Shown here piece by piece: positions 22,224 to 32,488 of a stretch of 64,000 bases of DNA. The stretch is from Sphingobium herbicidovorans (lineage in GTDB: Bacteria; Pseudomonadota; Alphaproteobacteria; Sphingomonadales; Sphingomonadaceae), in assembly GCF_002080435.1 (NCBI RefSeq), contig NZ_CP020538.1, positions 930,001 through 994,000 of the forward strand. Reading direction: 5' to 3'. The position numbers and the translations under genes were made by a program. Under the pieces are notes generated by a model. It had not been told where the DNA came from. It worked only from the letters and a program-made list of their open reading frames with translations, and did no database searches. How positions within the stretch are numbered: position 1 is the stretch's first letter; every line of letters begins with the position of its first letter.

Positions 22224-23291
22224 TCAGCCCTCTATCAAGCGCCCCCCACTCAACACCTTCGCCATGGACGGCCAGGCCCGGCTGAGCATAGATCCCAGTA
22301 TCAGCACCGCGACCAGCACGAGCAGTGGCTGGATCAACAGATAGGCGGGATAAAGGGGCGATCCGAGCTTGCCGAACAGCGCGCCCAACACCGGGCCGCC
22401 AAGCCAGATCAGGATGAGGTGGGAGCAGAACAGGAAAAAGGCGTAAGGCTCGATCCGCAGCAGCACCGCGCGCACCGGACTGCCCGCCAGCGCCCATGAC
22501 AAGCGCCAGAAACACAGGGCGGCGGCGACGCGTACAGCAAGGTCCAGCAGGCCGATTTCGATCGGCACCCCCGCCGTCGCCTTCAGGGCAAAATGCAGCT
22601 GTACGCTCATGAGCAGCAGGAATGGCAGGACCGCCGCCATCCAGCCAAGGCTTGCCGCCCGTTCAGCCAACCCCGTCCGCCGCGCCATCATGCCGATCAC
22701 GAAGAAGAACAGGATCGCAGGCCGCATCAACACAGGCGCGCCCCACCCCATCAGTTGCGACAGGGCCGCAGCGCCAGCAACAGCCCAAAGCATCGACGCT
22801 GGCAGGCGGACGAGCAGCGGCGCTGCGACCATGCACAGGAACAGGTCGCGAAGGAACGGCATCTGCACGTTGATGTCGGGATTGCGGCTGACGATGAACA
22901 ATTCCTGGAACAGCCAGTCGGCCGAAACCGGCACGGGCGCCGACAGGCCAAGCCACCACGCTGCGCCAGAGACCAGCAGGATGCCCAGACCGTTCCACAG
23001 CACCATCGGCAACAGGATCGTCCGCGCCTTGCGCAGCACATGGCTGAACCAGTTGTGCGTCCGCAACGACCCGCCCACCAGCCAGCCCGATATAACGCCC
23101 AGCAGAGGCACCGCACTGCGGCCGAAAATTTCCATCAACAACCAGCGCAGATTTTCCTGCGGCGTGCCACGGACGATTTCCAGATCATGGCCGTTCAGGC
23201 CGGTCCAGGCATGGACGTAAACGACGCCCAATATGCAGATAACGCGCGCTATGGCGATCGCGTCGGATCGCCGCGTTGCGTCGGCCGTCAT
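22224..23291 (-). CDS. Acyltransferase-3 family integral membrane protein
   Basis: About 355 residues with some ten transmembrane helices. The N-terminal segment (AIAIARVICILGVVYVHAW) has the family pattern in which an early His (VYVHAW) is catalytic. Such proteins O-acylate surface polysaccharides or lipids (OafA/OpgC-like). Starts are ambiguous: ATG 23291, used here, or TTG 23324. Neither has a strong Shine-Dalgarno. It is convergent with the LLM gene (4 bp apart) and divergent from the HerA-like gene. Confidence 0.88.
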   Translation of the reverse strand: MTADATRRSDAIAIARVICILGVVYVHAWTGLNGHDLEIVRGTPQENLRWLLMEIFGRSAVPLLGVISGWLVGGSLRTHNWFSHVLRKARTILLPMVLWNGLGILLVSGAAWWLGLSAPVPVSADWLFQELFIVSRNPDINVQMPFLRDLFLCMVAAPLLVRLPASMLWAVAGAAALSQLMGWGAPVLMRPAILFFFVIGMMARRTGLAERAASLGWMAAVLPFLLLMSVQLHFALKATAGVPIEIGLLDLAVRVAAALCFWRLSWALAGSPVRAVLLRIEPYAFFLFCSHLILIWLGGPVLGALFGKLGSPLYPAYLLIQPLLVLVAVLILGSMLSRAWPSMAKVLSGGRLIEG

Positions 23292-23539
23292 TGTCTGTGG
23301 CAAGCGAACATCCTGATCATCCAACCAGCCGTCGCCGATACGGATGGCAAACGATTCCCGCCAGAGCAGGCGTCATTTCCAGCGGCGGGAGGTGGCGATG
23401 ATGAGGCAGGACGGATATTCAGGGCAAGAACGCCCTGTTGTCGCGGCACGATCGGGGCTTGATAGCCAATTCTTTACCTCTCCGCAGTTAAACCAGTGGG
23501 AAGTCCGGCAGTGCGCCGACTATGGATCGAGAGGGGCGT

Positions 23540-25198
23540 ATGAGCCACATGCCGGGAGTTGCCGAATTTACTCATGCCCCTGCCTATGCGCAGCCGAATT
23601 CGGCGGCGGCTATAGGCGACGTGTTCCAGATAGCCGGTTCCAGTTCCAAAGTGCTGATCGACGCTGCCTGCATCGCCGCACTGGCGCATGATGCCGATCC
23701 CTGCATCGCCATGGCAGGACAGGTTGGCAGCCAGGTGAAGATGCGCGTCGGCAACAGCTGGCTGATCGCCAGCGTGCGCTCGCTGGCGCTGGACCGCCAG
23801 GAAAAGGGCGTAATTATCGCGGACATCGATTTCCTGGGTGAGGGCGACGAGGAAAAACTTACCGGCCGCATCTACCGCTTCCGCCGCGGCGTGACGCGCT
23901 ATCCAGCGCCCGGCACCGAAATCTTTCCGGTCTCAAGCACCGACATGCAGCAGATCTATGCGGCGGATGACAGGCCCCATGTGCAGATCGGCACGGTCTA
24001 CCCCACTGCTGACACCCGCGCCGCTCTCTATGTCGATTCCATGCTGGGCAAGCATTTCGCGCTGCTGGGTTCGACCGGCACCGGCAAATCGACAAGCGCA
24101 GCGCTCATTCTCCACCGCATCTGCGATCTGTCGCCCGAAGGCCATATCGTGATGATCGATCCCCATGGCGAATATGGGGCCGCGTTCACGCAAAATGGCG
24201 CGGTGTTCGACGTGGGCAATCTCGCCCTTCCCTATTGGTTGATGAACTTTGAGGAACATTGCGAGGTGTTCGTCACCTCCCAGGGTTCCGATCGCACAGT
24301 AGATTGTGACATCCTGGCCAAGTGCCTGCTCGCCGCTCGCCAAAAGAACCGGCTGGCAGAGAGCATTGGCCGGCTGACAGTCGATTCGCCGATCCCCTAT
24401 CTGCTGTCCGACCTCACCAACATCCTGCAGAATGAAATGGGGAAGCTCGACAAGGGGACCGGCGCCCTTCCCTATATGCGGCTCAAGACCAAGATCGACG
24501 AGATCAAGGCCGATCCGCGCTACAGCTTCATGTTTTCCGGCATGCTTGTCGCCGACACGATGCAGGAATTTCTGGCGAAGATTTTCCGCCTGCCTTCTGG
24601 CGGGAAGCCGATCTCCATCATCGACGTGTCAGCCATGCCATCGGATATTACGTCCGTAGTCGTGTCGGTGCTGTCGCGACTGGTGTTCGACTATGCTATC
24701 TGGGCGCGCGACGAGCAGCAGAGGCCAATCCTCCTGGTTTGCGAGGAGGCCCATCGATACATCCCTAGCACGACATCCGGCTCAGGTCAGGCCGTGCGCC
24801 GCATTCTGGAGCGGATTGCAAAGGAAGGCCGCAAATACGGCGTATCGCTGGGCCTCATAACCCAGCGCCCGTCCGACCTGGCCGAAGGCGTGCTGTCGCA
24901 ATGCGGCACCATCATTTCCATGCGCCTCAACAACGATCGCGACCAGGCATTTGTGAAGGCCGCAATGCCCGAAGGCGCGCGCGGCTTCCTGGATTCCATT
25001 CCGGCGCTGCGCAATCGCGAGGCTATAATCTGCGGTGAAGGCGTCGCCGTGCCGATCCGCGTGGCGCTGGACAATCTTGAGGAAGAACGCCGCCCTGCTT
25101 CGGGCGACCCCAGCTTCACCGAACTCTGGCGCCAATCAGGCGGCGAAGCCGACATTCTCGACCGCACCATCACCCGCTGGCGCAGCCAAGGACGCTGA
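23540..25198 (+). CDS. HerA-type hexameric ATPase/helicase
   Basis: A 552-residue FtsK/HerA-superfamily ATPase. An N-terminal HAS-barrel-like domain (about 20-165) is followed by a RecA-fold ATPase with Walker A GSTGTGKST, Walker B LLVCEEAH and a conserved tail (RRILERIAKEGRKYGVSLGL, then QRPSDLAEGVLSQC). The start at 23540 has GAGAGGGG just upstream; ATG 23522 is longer by six residues. No NurA nuclease, Sir2, DUF4297 or other defence partner is adjacent. Housekeeping DNA processing is the default reading. Confidence 0.88.
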   Translation: MSHMPGVAEFTHAPAYAQPNSAAAIGDVFQIAGSSSKVLIDAACIAALAHDADPCIAMAGQVGSQVKMRVGNSWLIASVRSLALDRQEKGVIIADIDFLGEGDEEKLTGRIYRFRRGVTRYPAPGTEIFPVSSTDMQQIYAADDRPHVQIGTVYPTADTRAALYVDSMLGKHFALLGSTGTGKSTSAALILHRICDLSPEGHIVMIDPHGEYGAAFTQNGAVFDVGNLALPYWLMNFEEHCEVFVTSQGSDRTVDCDILAKCLLAARQKNRLAESIGRLTVDSPIPYLLSDLTNILQNEMGKLDKGTGALPYMRLKTKIDEIKADPRYSFMFSGMLVADTMQEFLAKIFRLPSGGKPISIIDVSAMPSDITSVVVSVLSRLVFDYAIWARDEQQRPILLVCEEAHRYIPSTTSGSGQAVRRILERIAKEGRKYGVSLGLITQRPSDLAEGVLSQCGTIISMRLNNDRDQAFVKAAMPEGARGFLDSIPALRNREAIICGEGVAVPIRVALDNLEEERRPASGDPSFTELWRQSGGEADILDRTITRWRSQGR

Positions 25199-25203
25199 AC
25201 CCG

Positions 25204-26655
25204 TCAGCCCGCAGGCGCCAGCCGCCCTGCGGGCTCGCTTTCCGCACTGATGGTCTCGCGGCACTCTTCCTCATGAACGGGGGTGAGCAGCTTCGCCTTG
25301 CGCCAACCGCCATGCAGATAGACGAGGCCAGCGAGCAGCAATGATGACCCGGAACTCACGGGGAAGCTCAACCATAGCGCATCGGAACCCAGATAAGGGT
25401 AGCCGAAATGATAGAAGGCCAGCCGCACGCCAAGCAAAGTGAAGATCAGGATGAGCAGCGGCTTCACCACGACGCCGTTGGCGCGCATCGCCCCGAACAG
25501 GATCATGGTGAAGCCAAAGAGCATGAAGCTCCAGCTCGCCAGCAATTGCATGTGCCAGGCAGCGTCGATCGCGGGCTGGTTGCTGCCGAGAAAGAGCGAC
25601 AGCAGCGGAGCATGAAACAACAGGATCACGCCGATCATCGCGCCGGTAACCAGCAGCAAATAGCCCAGGCCATAGCCGGTGATCCGGCTGATCCTGTCCC
25701 ACCGGCCTGCGCCGATATTCTGCGCCGCCATGGCGCTGACCGCTGCACCCATGGACATGGCCGGCATCTGCAAATAGGTCCAGATCTGCTGCGCAGCGCC
25801 ATAGGCGGCCGTGACGAGAAAACCTTCCCGATTGACGAGGCCGATCATCACCAAACCCGTGGCCGACATCACGATCATCTGCAGGCCCATCGGCAGACCC
25901 TTGCCAAACAAGACGCGCAACTGGTGGCGGGCCGGGCGGAGATAGCGCAACTCGCGCCCGCGCAGCCGCAGCGGCAGATCCTTGACATGGATGTAGATGA
26001 TCAGGCCGATCAAACTGACAACGCCTGCCGCCGCCGTAGCCGCCGCAGATCCGCCAATGCCCATCGCCGGTATGGGTCCCAATCCCAAAATCAGAACCGG
26101 ATTGAGCACCAGATCGACGCCCACGCTAACGAGCATGAAGATCAACGGCGTCCGCGCATCACCGGTCCCGCGCAGGCCCATCATCATCGTGACACTAACC
26201 AGCGTGGCCGGCATGGCGATGAAGATGACGCGCAAATAGGTGAGCGCCAGATCATAGGCTTCGGCCGGGGTCGCAAGCAGGCGCAGCATGGCCGGAGCGC
26301 CAAACCATCCGGCAGTCGCAACGACTACGCCCAATAGCGCGCAGAACCCTATGGCGCTGCCGAATGCCTGGCGGGCGGCGTCCATGACGCCCCGACCCGC
26401 CGCTTGCGCGATCATCACGGTCGACGCCATGCCAAAACCAAAGACGATGGAGAACATCAGGAACATCGTGATGTTCGCGTTCGCGGTGGCGGCCAGCGCC
26501 TGCGGACCCAGGAAGCGGCCGACCCAAATGGCGTTGATCGACCCGTTCAGCGACTGAAGCACGTTGGACGCCAGCGTGGGGATGGCGAACAGCAGCAAAG
26601 TCGATGCAATAGGTCCTTGGGTCAGGTCTTTCGCACCGCGCTTTTCAACCGCCAT
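25204..26655 (-). CDS. MATE-family multidrug/Na+ antiporter
   Basis: About 483 residues with twelve hydrophobic segments in two similar halves (LTQGPIASTLLLFAIPTLAS at the N-terminus). Its relatives are NorM/DinF-like exporters that use Na+ or H+ gradients to expel cationic drugs. ATG 26655 is preferred over 26682. It lies 36 bp downstream of valS on the same strand and is convergent with the HerA gene. Confidence 0.92.
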   Translation of the reverse strand: MAVEKRGAKDLTQGPIASTLLLFAIPTLASNVLQSLNGSINAIWVGRFLGPQALAATANANITMFLMFSIVFGFGMASTVMIAQAAGRGVMDAARQAFGSAIGFCALLGVVVATAGWFGAPAMLRLLATPAEAYDLALTYLRVIFIAMPATLVSVTMMMGLRGTGDARTPLIFMLVSVGVDLVLNPVLILGLGPIPAMGIGGSAAATAAAGVVSLIGLIIYIHVKDLPLRLRGRELRYLRPARHQLRVLFGKGLPMGLQMIVMSATGLVMIGLVNREGFLVTAAYGAAQQIWTYLQMPAMSMGAAVSAMAAQNIGAGRWDRISRITGYGLGYLLLVTGAMIGVILLFHAPLLSLFLGSNQPAIDAAWHMQLLASWSFMLFGFTMILFGAMRANGVVVKPLLILIFTLLGVRLAFYHFGYPYLGSDALWLSFPVSSGSSLLLAGLVYLHGGWRKAKLLTPVHEEECRETISAESEPAGRLAPAG

Positions 26656-26691
26656 TCTTTTGCCACTCCCGTTTCGGCGCACAGTAGCCGA

Positions 26692-29481
26692 TCAGGCGAG
26701 CCGATCCAGCGCAGCCTTCAGCCTTTCCGCCTCTGCGGCTTTTTCAGCATGGTCGTCGCGCGCCTTGGCGACCGCTTCGGGCTTCGCCTTTTCCACGAAA
26801 CTGGCATTGGACAGGCGACCGGACAGGGAGTCGCGCTCCTTCTCCGCGCTGGCGAGCGCCTTGGCGAGCCGCGCCTTCTCCGCGGCAATATCGATAACGC
26901 CTTCCAGCGGCAGGATGAATGTCGCTTCATCGACAACCACCTGCGCCGCTCCCCCTTCGACCGCATCGCCGAAGGAAAGGCTTTCAACCCGTCCGATGCG
27001 TGCGAGCGCCCCGCCCTGGCGATCTATCCGGCGGCGCGTCTCTTCTGACGCGTCGTGCACCACCACGGCGAGCTTGGCGCCCGGCGGCACGTTAAGTTCG
27101 GTGCGCGCCGTCCGCATCGCGCTGATCAACCGGATCAACCAGTCGATCTCGGCCTGCGCCTCGCTATCCACCGCGTAAAGCGCCTGCGGCCAGCGGGCTA
27201 CGATCAGCTCGTTTTTGCGCGTGCCGGTCAGGTTCCATAACTCTTCGGTAATGAACGGCATGAAGGGATGCAGCATCACCAGGATCTGGTCGAATGCCCA
27301 GCCCGCGACGGCCCGGGTTTCCTCATCCATCGAACCCTTCGTCAGTTCGATATACCAGTCGCAAAACTGGTCCCAGACGAAGTGATAGATGGCATTGGCC
27401 GCCGCGTCGAAACGCAGTTCGGCCATGGCGGTGTCGATCGCCTGCACGGTCGCGACCGTTTCGGCAATGATCCAGCGGTTTGCCGGAGCTTCGGCATGGG
27501 GCGCTTCATGGGCGGTTGAGGCGGTAACGCCGTTCGACTGTAAAAAGCGCGCCGCGTTCCACAGCTTGGTCGCGAAGTTGCGATATCCCTCGACGCGCTT
27601 CTCATCCATCTTCACATCGCGGCCCTGGCTTTCCATGGCAGACATGAAGAAGCGCAGCGCATCCGCGCCGAACTTGTCGATCAGACCGAGCGGATCGACG
27701 ACATTGCCCTTGGACTTGGACATTTTCTGCCCGTCCGCCGCGCGCACCAGCCCGTGCAGGTAGAGCTTGCGCCAGGGCACATCGCCCATGAACTCCATCC
27801 CCTGCATCGCCATGCGCGCATCCCAGAAGAACAGGATGTCGAACCCGGAAATCAGCAGGTCGTTGGGATAATGACGCTGTAATAAACTGCGACCCGTTTG
27901 GGTTGAGCTTGTCGAAGCCCCGTCCCTACCGTTCAAAGAGGCGTGCTGCCCTTCGACAAGCCCAGGGCCAACGGCGGCTTCTTCTTCCGGCCAGCCCAGC
28001 GTGCCGAAGGGCCAAAGCGCGGAGGAGAACCAGGTGTCGAGTACGTCGGAATCGCGGGTGAGCTTCCTGTTACCGGCGAGCGCCTGCGCTTCCTGTTCGC
28101 TTTCCGCGACATAGGGATTGCCATCCTCGTCATACCACGCCGGTATTTGATGCCCCCACCACAGCTGCCGCGACACGCACCAGGGCTGGATATTCTCCAT
28201 CCAGTTGAAGAATGTCTTTTCCCAGGTCTTGGGAACAATCTCGATCCGCCCGTCACGCACCGCCTGCATGGGCGCGACGGCCAGCTTTTCCGCATCGACA
28301 TACCATTGGTCGGTCAGCCAGGGTTCGATGACCACGCCCGAACGGTCGCCAAAGGGCGTCTGGATGGTGCGCGGCTCGGCATCGGCCTCGACTTCCTCGC
28401 CATCCTTCGTCTTGCTGACATGCGGCACCAGCATGCCCAGCGTCTTCATCTCGGCCACCACCAGCTCACGCGCGCCATCGACGCCGTCACGCTTGAACCG
28501 ATGCAGGCCCAGGAAGCGCTCGGGGATCAGCCCGTCGGCGGTCTGGATGACATTGGCGTCGGCGTCGAACATGTTGAGCATGTCGGCGGCCTTGAACCCC
28601 GCGCGCTTGCCCACCTCGAAATCGTTGAAGTCATGCCCCGGCGTAATCTTGACCGCGCCCGAACCCAGTTCCGGGTCGGCATATTCATCGGCGACGACCT
28701 TGAACCGGCGGCCCGTAATCGGCTGGAGGATGTCCTTGCCGATGACGTCCTTGTAGCGCGGGTCTTCGGGATGAACGGCAACAGCCATATCCGCCAGCAT
28801 CGTCTCGGGCCGCGTGGTCGCGACGACAATATGGTCCGCGCCGCTCGCCAGCTTCACGCCATCGGCCAGAGGGTAGCGGAAATGCCAGAAGCCTCCCTTC
28901 ACTTCCTTCGTCTCGACCTCAAGGTCCGAGATGGCCGAGCGGAAATGCGGGTCCCAATTCACCAGCCGCTTGTCGCGGTACAGCAGGCCGCGTTTGTGCA
29001 ACTCGACAAAGACCTTCAGGACGGCCTTTGAAAAGCCTTCGTCCATCGTAAAGCGCTCATTGGCCCAGTCCATCGAGCAGCCCAGACGACGCAGCTGGCG
29101 CGTGATCGCGCCGCCGCTTTCCGCCTTCCATTCCCACACCTTCGCGACGAAATCATCGCGCGTGAAATCGGTGCGCTTCTGCCCGGCTGCGTTGAGTTGC
29201 CGTTCGACGACCATTTGCGTCGCGATCCCGGCATGGTCGGTGCCCACGACCCACAATGCGTCCTTGCCGCGCAGGCGCTCATAGCGGATCACTATGTCCT
29301 GCAGCGTATTGTCGAGCGCATGGCCGATATGCAGGCTGCCCGTCACATTTGGCGGCGGGTTGACAATGGTGAACGGCTCGGCCTCAGGACGCTCGGGCCG
29401 GAACAGGCCCTTGCTTTCCCAATGGGCGTACCAGCGGGATTCGATTTCGGCGGGGTCAAATGTTTTGGGCAGTTCGGTCAT
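26692..29481 (-). CDS. valS: Valyl-tRNA synthetase with an in-frame repeat insertion
   Basis: A class I aminoacyl-tRNA synthetase of 929 residues from ATG 29481. HIGH motif ([14 protein letters not shown]), CP1 editing domain, KMSKS loop ([14 protein letters not shown]), anticodon-binding region and C-terminal coiled coil ([19 protein letters not shown]) are all present. At about residues 503-534, between [10 protein letters not shown] and [20 protein letters not shown], about 30 extra residues are encoded by a dispersed palindrome. The frame is preserved, so the enzyme should be functional. Downstream of the PopZ-like gene is the usual alphaproteobacterial neighbourhood. Confidence 0.97.
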   Translation of the reverse strand: MTELPKTFDPAEIESRWYAHWESKGLFRPERPEAEPFTIVNPPPNVTGSLHIGHALDNTLQDIVIRYERLRGKDALWVVGTDHAGIATQMVVERQLNAAGQKRTDFTRDDFVAKVWEWKAESGGAITRQLRRLGCSMDWANERFTMDEGFSKAVLKVFVELHKRGLLYRDKRLVNWDPHFRSAISDLEVETKEVKGGFWHFRYPLADGVKLASGADHIVVATTRPETMLADMAVAVHPEDPRYKDVIGKDILQPITGRRFKVVADEYADPELGSGAVKITPGHDFNDFEVGKRAGFKAADMLNMFDADANVIQTADGLIPERFLGLHRFKRDGVDGARELVVAEMKTLGMLVPHVSKTKDGEEVEADAEPRTIQTPFGDRSGVVIEPWLTDQWYVDAEKLAVAPMQAVRDGRIEIVPKTWEKTFFNWMENIQPWCVSRQLWWGHQIPAWYDEDGNPYVAESEQEAQALAGNRKLTRDSDVLDTWFSSALWPFGTLGWPEEEAAVGPGLVEGQHASLNGRDGASTSSTQTGRSLLQRHYPNDLLISGFDILFFWDARMAMQGMEFMGDVPWRKLYLHGLVRAADGQKMSKSKGNVVDPLGLIDKFGADALRFFMSAMESQGRDVKMDEKRVEGYRNFATKLWNAARFLQSNGVTASTAHEAPHAEAPANRWIIAETVATVQAIDTAMAELRFDAAANAIYHFVWDQFCDWYIELTKGSMDEETRAVAGWAFDQILVMLHPFMPFITEELWNLTGTRKNELIVARWPQALYAVDSEAQAEIDWLIRLISAMRTARTELNVPPGAKLAVVVHDASEETRRRIDRQGGALARIGRVESLSFGDAVEGGAAQVVVDEATFILPLEGVIDIAAEKARLAKALASAEKERDSLSGRLSNASFVEKAKPEAVAKARDDHAEKAAEAERLKAALDRLA
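27899..27968. repeat. Dispersed palindrome inserted in the valS coding sequence
   Basis: Inverted arms GCTTGTCGAAG (27907-27917) and CTTCGACAAGC (27951-27961) are separated by 33 bases. The sequence is of the 'CTTCGACAAGC' type widely dispersed in sphingomonad genomes. Here it is read through in frame, encoding [20 protein letters not shown] and the following STQTG. The encoded peptide is Ser/Gly/Thr-rich, as expected for a solvent-exposed loop. Confidence 0.8.
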
Positions 29482-29589
29482 GGGAAGGCGCCTTAATGCC
29501 CCTTCCCCGACCATTCCAGCGCTTTTACCGCTTGGGCTGGCGGACGGCCCAATCCCGCATCAAAGCGCAGGCCGCTCGTTTAAGACGGT

Positions 29590-30075
29590 TTAGCGGCTGG
29601 TGATCCGCGCGATCTCCCTCGCCACCATGTCCTCGACCAGCGCCGGCAGACGAGCATCCAGCCATTCCTTGAGCATTGGCTTCAGCATCGAGCGGACCAG
29701 GCCATCCAGCGTGTTGTCCTCTCCATCCTTGGGCGTCACCAGCATGGAGGACAGGGCCGACAGGGAATGACGCGCGGCGACTTCGCTTTCGACGGACAGG
29801 ATCGATGCGTCCTCCGCCACCGCTTCGGACAGCGGCGCGCGGGATGTCTTATGGGCAGGCATCACTTCCTCCGCTCCAACCTCGTCGGTCAGTTCCAACA
29901 CTTCATCGATAACAGGATCGGCAGGATCGGCGGATTTTGAGCCCTGTTTGGACGCAGCATCGGACTTGCCGCGACGCGACACAGACTGCGCAGCCTCCTC
30001 GCCTTCCTCCGCAATAATGCGTTTGATGGACGAGAGGATGTCCTCCATCGAGGGTTCCTTGCTCATGTCGCCCAT
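29590..30075 (-). CDS. PopZ-like polar organizing protein (DUF2497)
   Basis: A 161-residue protein with the two conserved PopZ regions: the N-terminal helix EPSMEDILSSIKRIIAEE and the C-terminal oligomerisation region LDGLVRSMLKPMLKEWLDAR to VEDMVAREI. Between them is an acidic, Pro-poor linker of about 90 residues. In Caulobacter PopZ forms polar condensates that anchor the centromere. AGGGG precedes the ATG at 30075; ATG 30066 is an alternative. It is next to valS, as in many alphaproteobacteria. Confidence 0.88.
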   Translation of the reverse strand: MGDMSKEPSMEDILSSIKRIIAEEGEEAAQSVSRRGKSDAASKQGSKSADPADPVIDEVLELTDEVGAEEVMPAHKTSRAPLSEAVAEDASILSVESEVAARHSLSALSSMLVTPKDGEDNTLDGLVRSMLKPMLKEWLDARLPALVEDMVAREIARITSR

Positions 30076-30093
30076 GAATTGCCCCTGTTAACC

Positions 30094-31560
30094 TTAAGGT
30101 TGTTGAGCCAACCCAGCAGGCACATTGGCATTTTGTGCAGGCGTGTCAACGGTTCGCGTCGCCTGAGGTCCAGGTGCGGGGTCGAAATCCCAATCGAACC
30201 ACTTGCCCTTGACCCGCTCATAATTAACCATGGGGTTATAGAGGGCGCCCGTTTCCAGGCTAAGATCGTCCGCCTCGGCATGACCCATTGCCGCTAACAG
30301 GCTGAATCCCGCCACATAGGCATTGCGCCGCGCGGAAACCAACTGGACCTTGGCGTTGAGCGCTTCCTGCTCCGCATTCAATATGTCCAGAATCGTCCGG
30401 CTGCCCACCGAATTTTCCGCACGCACCCCTTCCAGCGAAAGGTTGGCCGCCTCCACCGCTTTCTGGTTCGACTCGATGCTTTGCAAGGATGCCTGCCAGC
30501 TTGCGTATGCAGACCGCGTCTGGGAGATGACCCCGCGCTCCACTTCGATTTCCTGCTCGATCGCCTGGGATTCAAGCGCCTGATTCTGCCGCACCTGCGC
30601 GGCCGGGCGTCCGCCCTGATAAAGCGGAAGGCGTAAAGTCGCGCCTGCAACGACCTGTTTGTTGGTCTGCGACGGGTCGGAGTTGCCGGGCTCGTTCAGT
30701 GAACCCAGAAAATGGGTATAGCTGCCCTGGGCGAAACCGGACAATGTGGGCAACACGCCTGCCTTCGCCACCTTCACATCATGACGCGCCGCTTCGCGCA
30801 GCTTGCGGGCGGAAATAATGTCAGGATTGTCGGCCAGCGCGACCTGTACCGCCGTTTCCGGCGTGGCGGGAAGGCCCGGCAGCGGCGGCGGCGGCTCCAG
30901 ATCATCCGGGGCGCTGCCCACCAGCGCGATGTAATTTTCGCGGCTCGCGATCAGGTTGGCCTGCGCCGTCTGCAAATCCGACCGCGCAAGCGCCAGGCGC
31001 GATTCGGACTGGGCCACGTCGGTCCGGGTGAGATCACCGACCTCGAAACGGTCGTTGGTCGCCTGAAGATTGACGCCGAGCGCGCTGACATTCGCCTGAT
31101 TGAGCGACACCACCGCGCTGTCACGGATCACATCCATATAGGCGGCGACGACCTGAGAAAAAATCGATGCTTCCGTGCCGCGGAGATTGGCCTGACCGGC
31201 TTCCACCCGGACCTTGGCCGCCTTTACGCCGTTACGAACGGCGCCGCCCTGATATATGGGCACGTTGACGCTGGCAGTGCCGGTGAGCGACCGGCTGGGC
31301 GCCAGGAAAGCGCGCGCTGGCTTTACCAGCAGTTCCTGGAACTCGGCGGTGGTGGAAATGTCGGGACGCCCGTCCGCCTTGCGGATCGGCACATTTTCAT
31401 CGGTCGCCCGCTGCTGCGCGCGCGTGCCCGTCAGCGTGGGATTGGACAGATAGGCTCTGGCCAGCGCGCCCTGGAGCGTTTCGGCGCGCACGGTCCCAGC
31501 GTTGAGCAACAGCAAAACCGTGGCGGCGGAGTGCCGAAAGAACACCTGCTTTGCTGTCAT
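30094..31560 (-). CDS. tolC: TolC-family outer-membrane channel
   Basis: A 488-residue protein with a signal peptide (hydrophobic 11-25, RAE) and two OEP repeats characteristic of trimeric TolC channels (ETLQGALARAYLSNPTLTGT; YQGGAVRNGVKAAKVRVEAG; YQGGRPAAQVRQNQALESQA). Partner of ABC, RND or MFS pumps encoded elsewhere. It lies 15 bp downstream of the methyltransferase-like gene and 18 bp upstream of the PopZ-like gene, so these are probably co-transcribed. It differs strongly from the second TolC-family gene at 32652. Confidence 0.93.
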   Translation of the reverse strand: MTAKQVFFRHSAATVLLLLNAGTVRAETLQGALARAYLSNPTLTGTRAQQRATDENVPIRKADGRPDISTTAEFQELLVKPARAFLAPSRSLTGTASVNVPIYQGGAVRNGVKAAKVRVEAGQANLRGTEASIFSQVVAAYMDVIRDSAVVSLNQANVSALGVNLQATNDRFEVGDLTRTDVAQSESRLALARSDLQTAQANLIASRENYIALVGSAPDDLEPPPPLPGLPATPETAVQVALADNPDIISARKLREAARHDVKVAKAGVLPTLSGFAQGSYTHFLGSLNEPGNSDPSQTNKQVVAGATLRLPLYQGGRPAAQVRQNQALESQAIEQEIEVERGVISQTRSAYASWQASLQSIESNQKAVEAANLSLEGVRAENSVGSRTILDILNAEQEALNAKVQLVSARRNAYVAGFSLLAAMGHAEADDLSLETGALYNPMVNYERVKGKWFDWDFDPAPGPQATRTVDTPAQNANVPAGLAQQP

Positions 31561-31575
31561 GACTCCCCCGGCCTG

Positions 31576-32208
31576 TTAAAAAACGAAACGCTCCGGCGCA
31601 GAAAAACCGGGCAGAACAACCATCTCCAAATCCGCCAGACTGGCAAGGCCAAGCACGCCCGACACCACCCGCCCGCTGCACAGCCGCGTGACGCCGCGCT
31701 CAACAATACCCGTTACGACGCGCGCGCCATCGACAAGTTGCTGAACGAGTGCGGCGGGCACTTCCTCCACGGCTCCATCAATGAACAGCAAATCGTAGGG
31801 CGCATTATCAGCAGCGCCCTTGGCGAGCGGGCCGCGCACAACGGTAACGCCAGCGCCCAGCACCTGCGGCCCATCGCCAACCTCAACGGCGGTGACCTTC
31901 GCGCCCAGTTCCGCCAGAAGAGCGGCGCTGTAGCCGGTCGCCGCGCCGATCAGCAGGACCCGATCGCCTTCTTCAACCTGTGCTTCTTTCAGCAGGCGCC
32001 CGGTCACCAGCGGCGGATTGAGCGCACGCCCGTTTTCCAGCGGGATCGGGCGATCGACATAGGCCATCGCCCGGCGCGCGACCGGCACGAAATCCTCGCG
32101 CGGCACGTGCGCCATTGCGGCGATCACGCGCTGGTCATCGACATCGCTGGTACGAAGCTGGCTTTCGACCATTGCGGTCCGCATCGATGAAAAATTCTGA
32201 TCGGTCAC
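31576..32208 (-). CDS. Protein-L-isoaspartate O-methyltransferase-like protein
   Basis: A 210-residue SAM-dependent methyltransferase of the PCMT family. It has MRTAMVESQLRTSDVDD at the N-terminus, the motif I region VLLIGAATGYSAALLAEL and motif II DLLFIDGAVEEVP. The usual PCMT motif I is G-x-G-[ST]-GY; here it is GAATGY, a slightly shortened-type variant seen in this sphingomonad group, so true isoaspartate repair activity is not certain. Start GTG 32208, preceded by GAGGAA; longer starts lack this. Confidence 0.85.
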   Translation of the reverse strand: MTDQNFSSMRTAMVESQLRTSDVDDQRVIAAMAHVPREDFVPVARRAMAYVDRPIPLENGRALNPPLVTGRLLKEAQVEEGDRVLLIGAATGYSAALLAELGAKVTAVEVGDGPQVLGAGVTVVRGPLAKGAADNAPYDLLFIDGAVEEVPAALVQQLVDGARVVTGIVERGVTRLCSGRVVSGVLGLASLADLEMVVLPGFSAPERFVF

Positions 32209-32399
32209 GACACTTCCTCGATTGGCACAACTGTATTGGGAAGACAATACAGCGCTAACGATACCGGACCTCTAGATCACGCGACCAGCAACGCCAAGCG
32301 GCTTTCCTTACCGATGAACGAGAATCTTGAAGCGATGCGCCATGGTCGCGCTTGACTTTGGAACAAAAGCCTCACATTTGCGGCGTCCCACATGCGCAT

Positions 32400-32473
32400 G
32401 GCCCGATGGCGGAGTGGTTACGCAGAGGACTGCAAATCCTTGCACGCCGGTTCGATTCCGGCTCGGGCCTCCA
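32400..32473 (+). tRNA. tRNA-Cys (anticodon GCA)
   Basis: Folds as a 74-nt cloverleaf. The acceptor stem GGCCCGA pairs with TCGGGCC (32463-32469), the anticodon loop CTGCAAA holds GCA, and the T-arm GCCGGTTCGATTCCGGC is standard. The discriminator base is U, as required by cysteinyl-tRNA synthetase, and CCA is encoded at 32471-32473. Confidence 0.97.
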
Positions 32474-32488
32474 TTTCTGCTTCCAGAG

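Noticed and set aside
25408..26337. 309-residue plus-strand frame opposite the MATE gene
   Set aside because: His/Gln/Asp-rich shadow composition and antisense to a clear membrane transporter.
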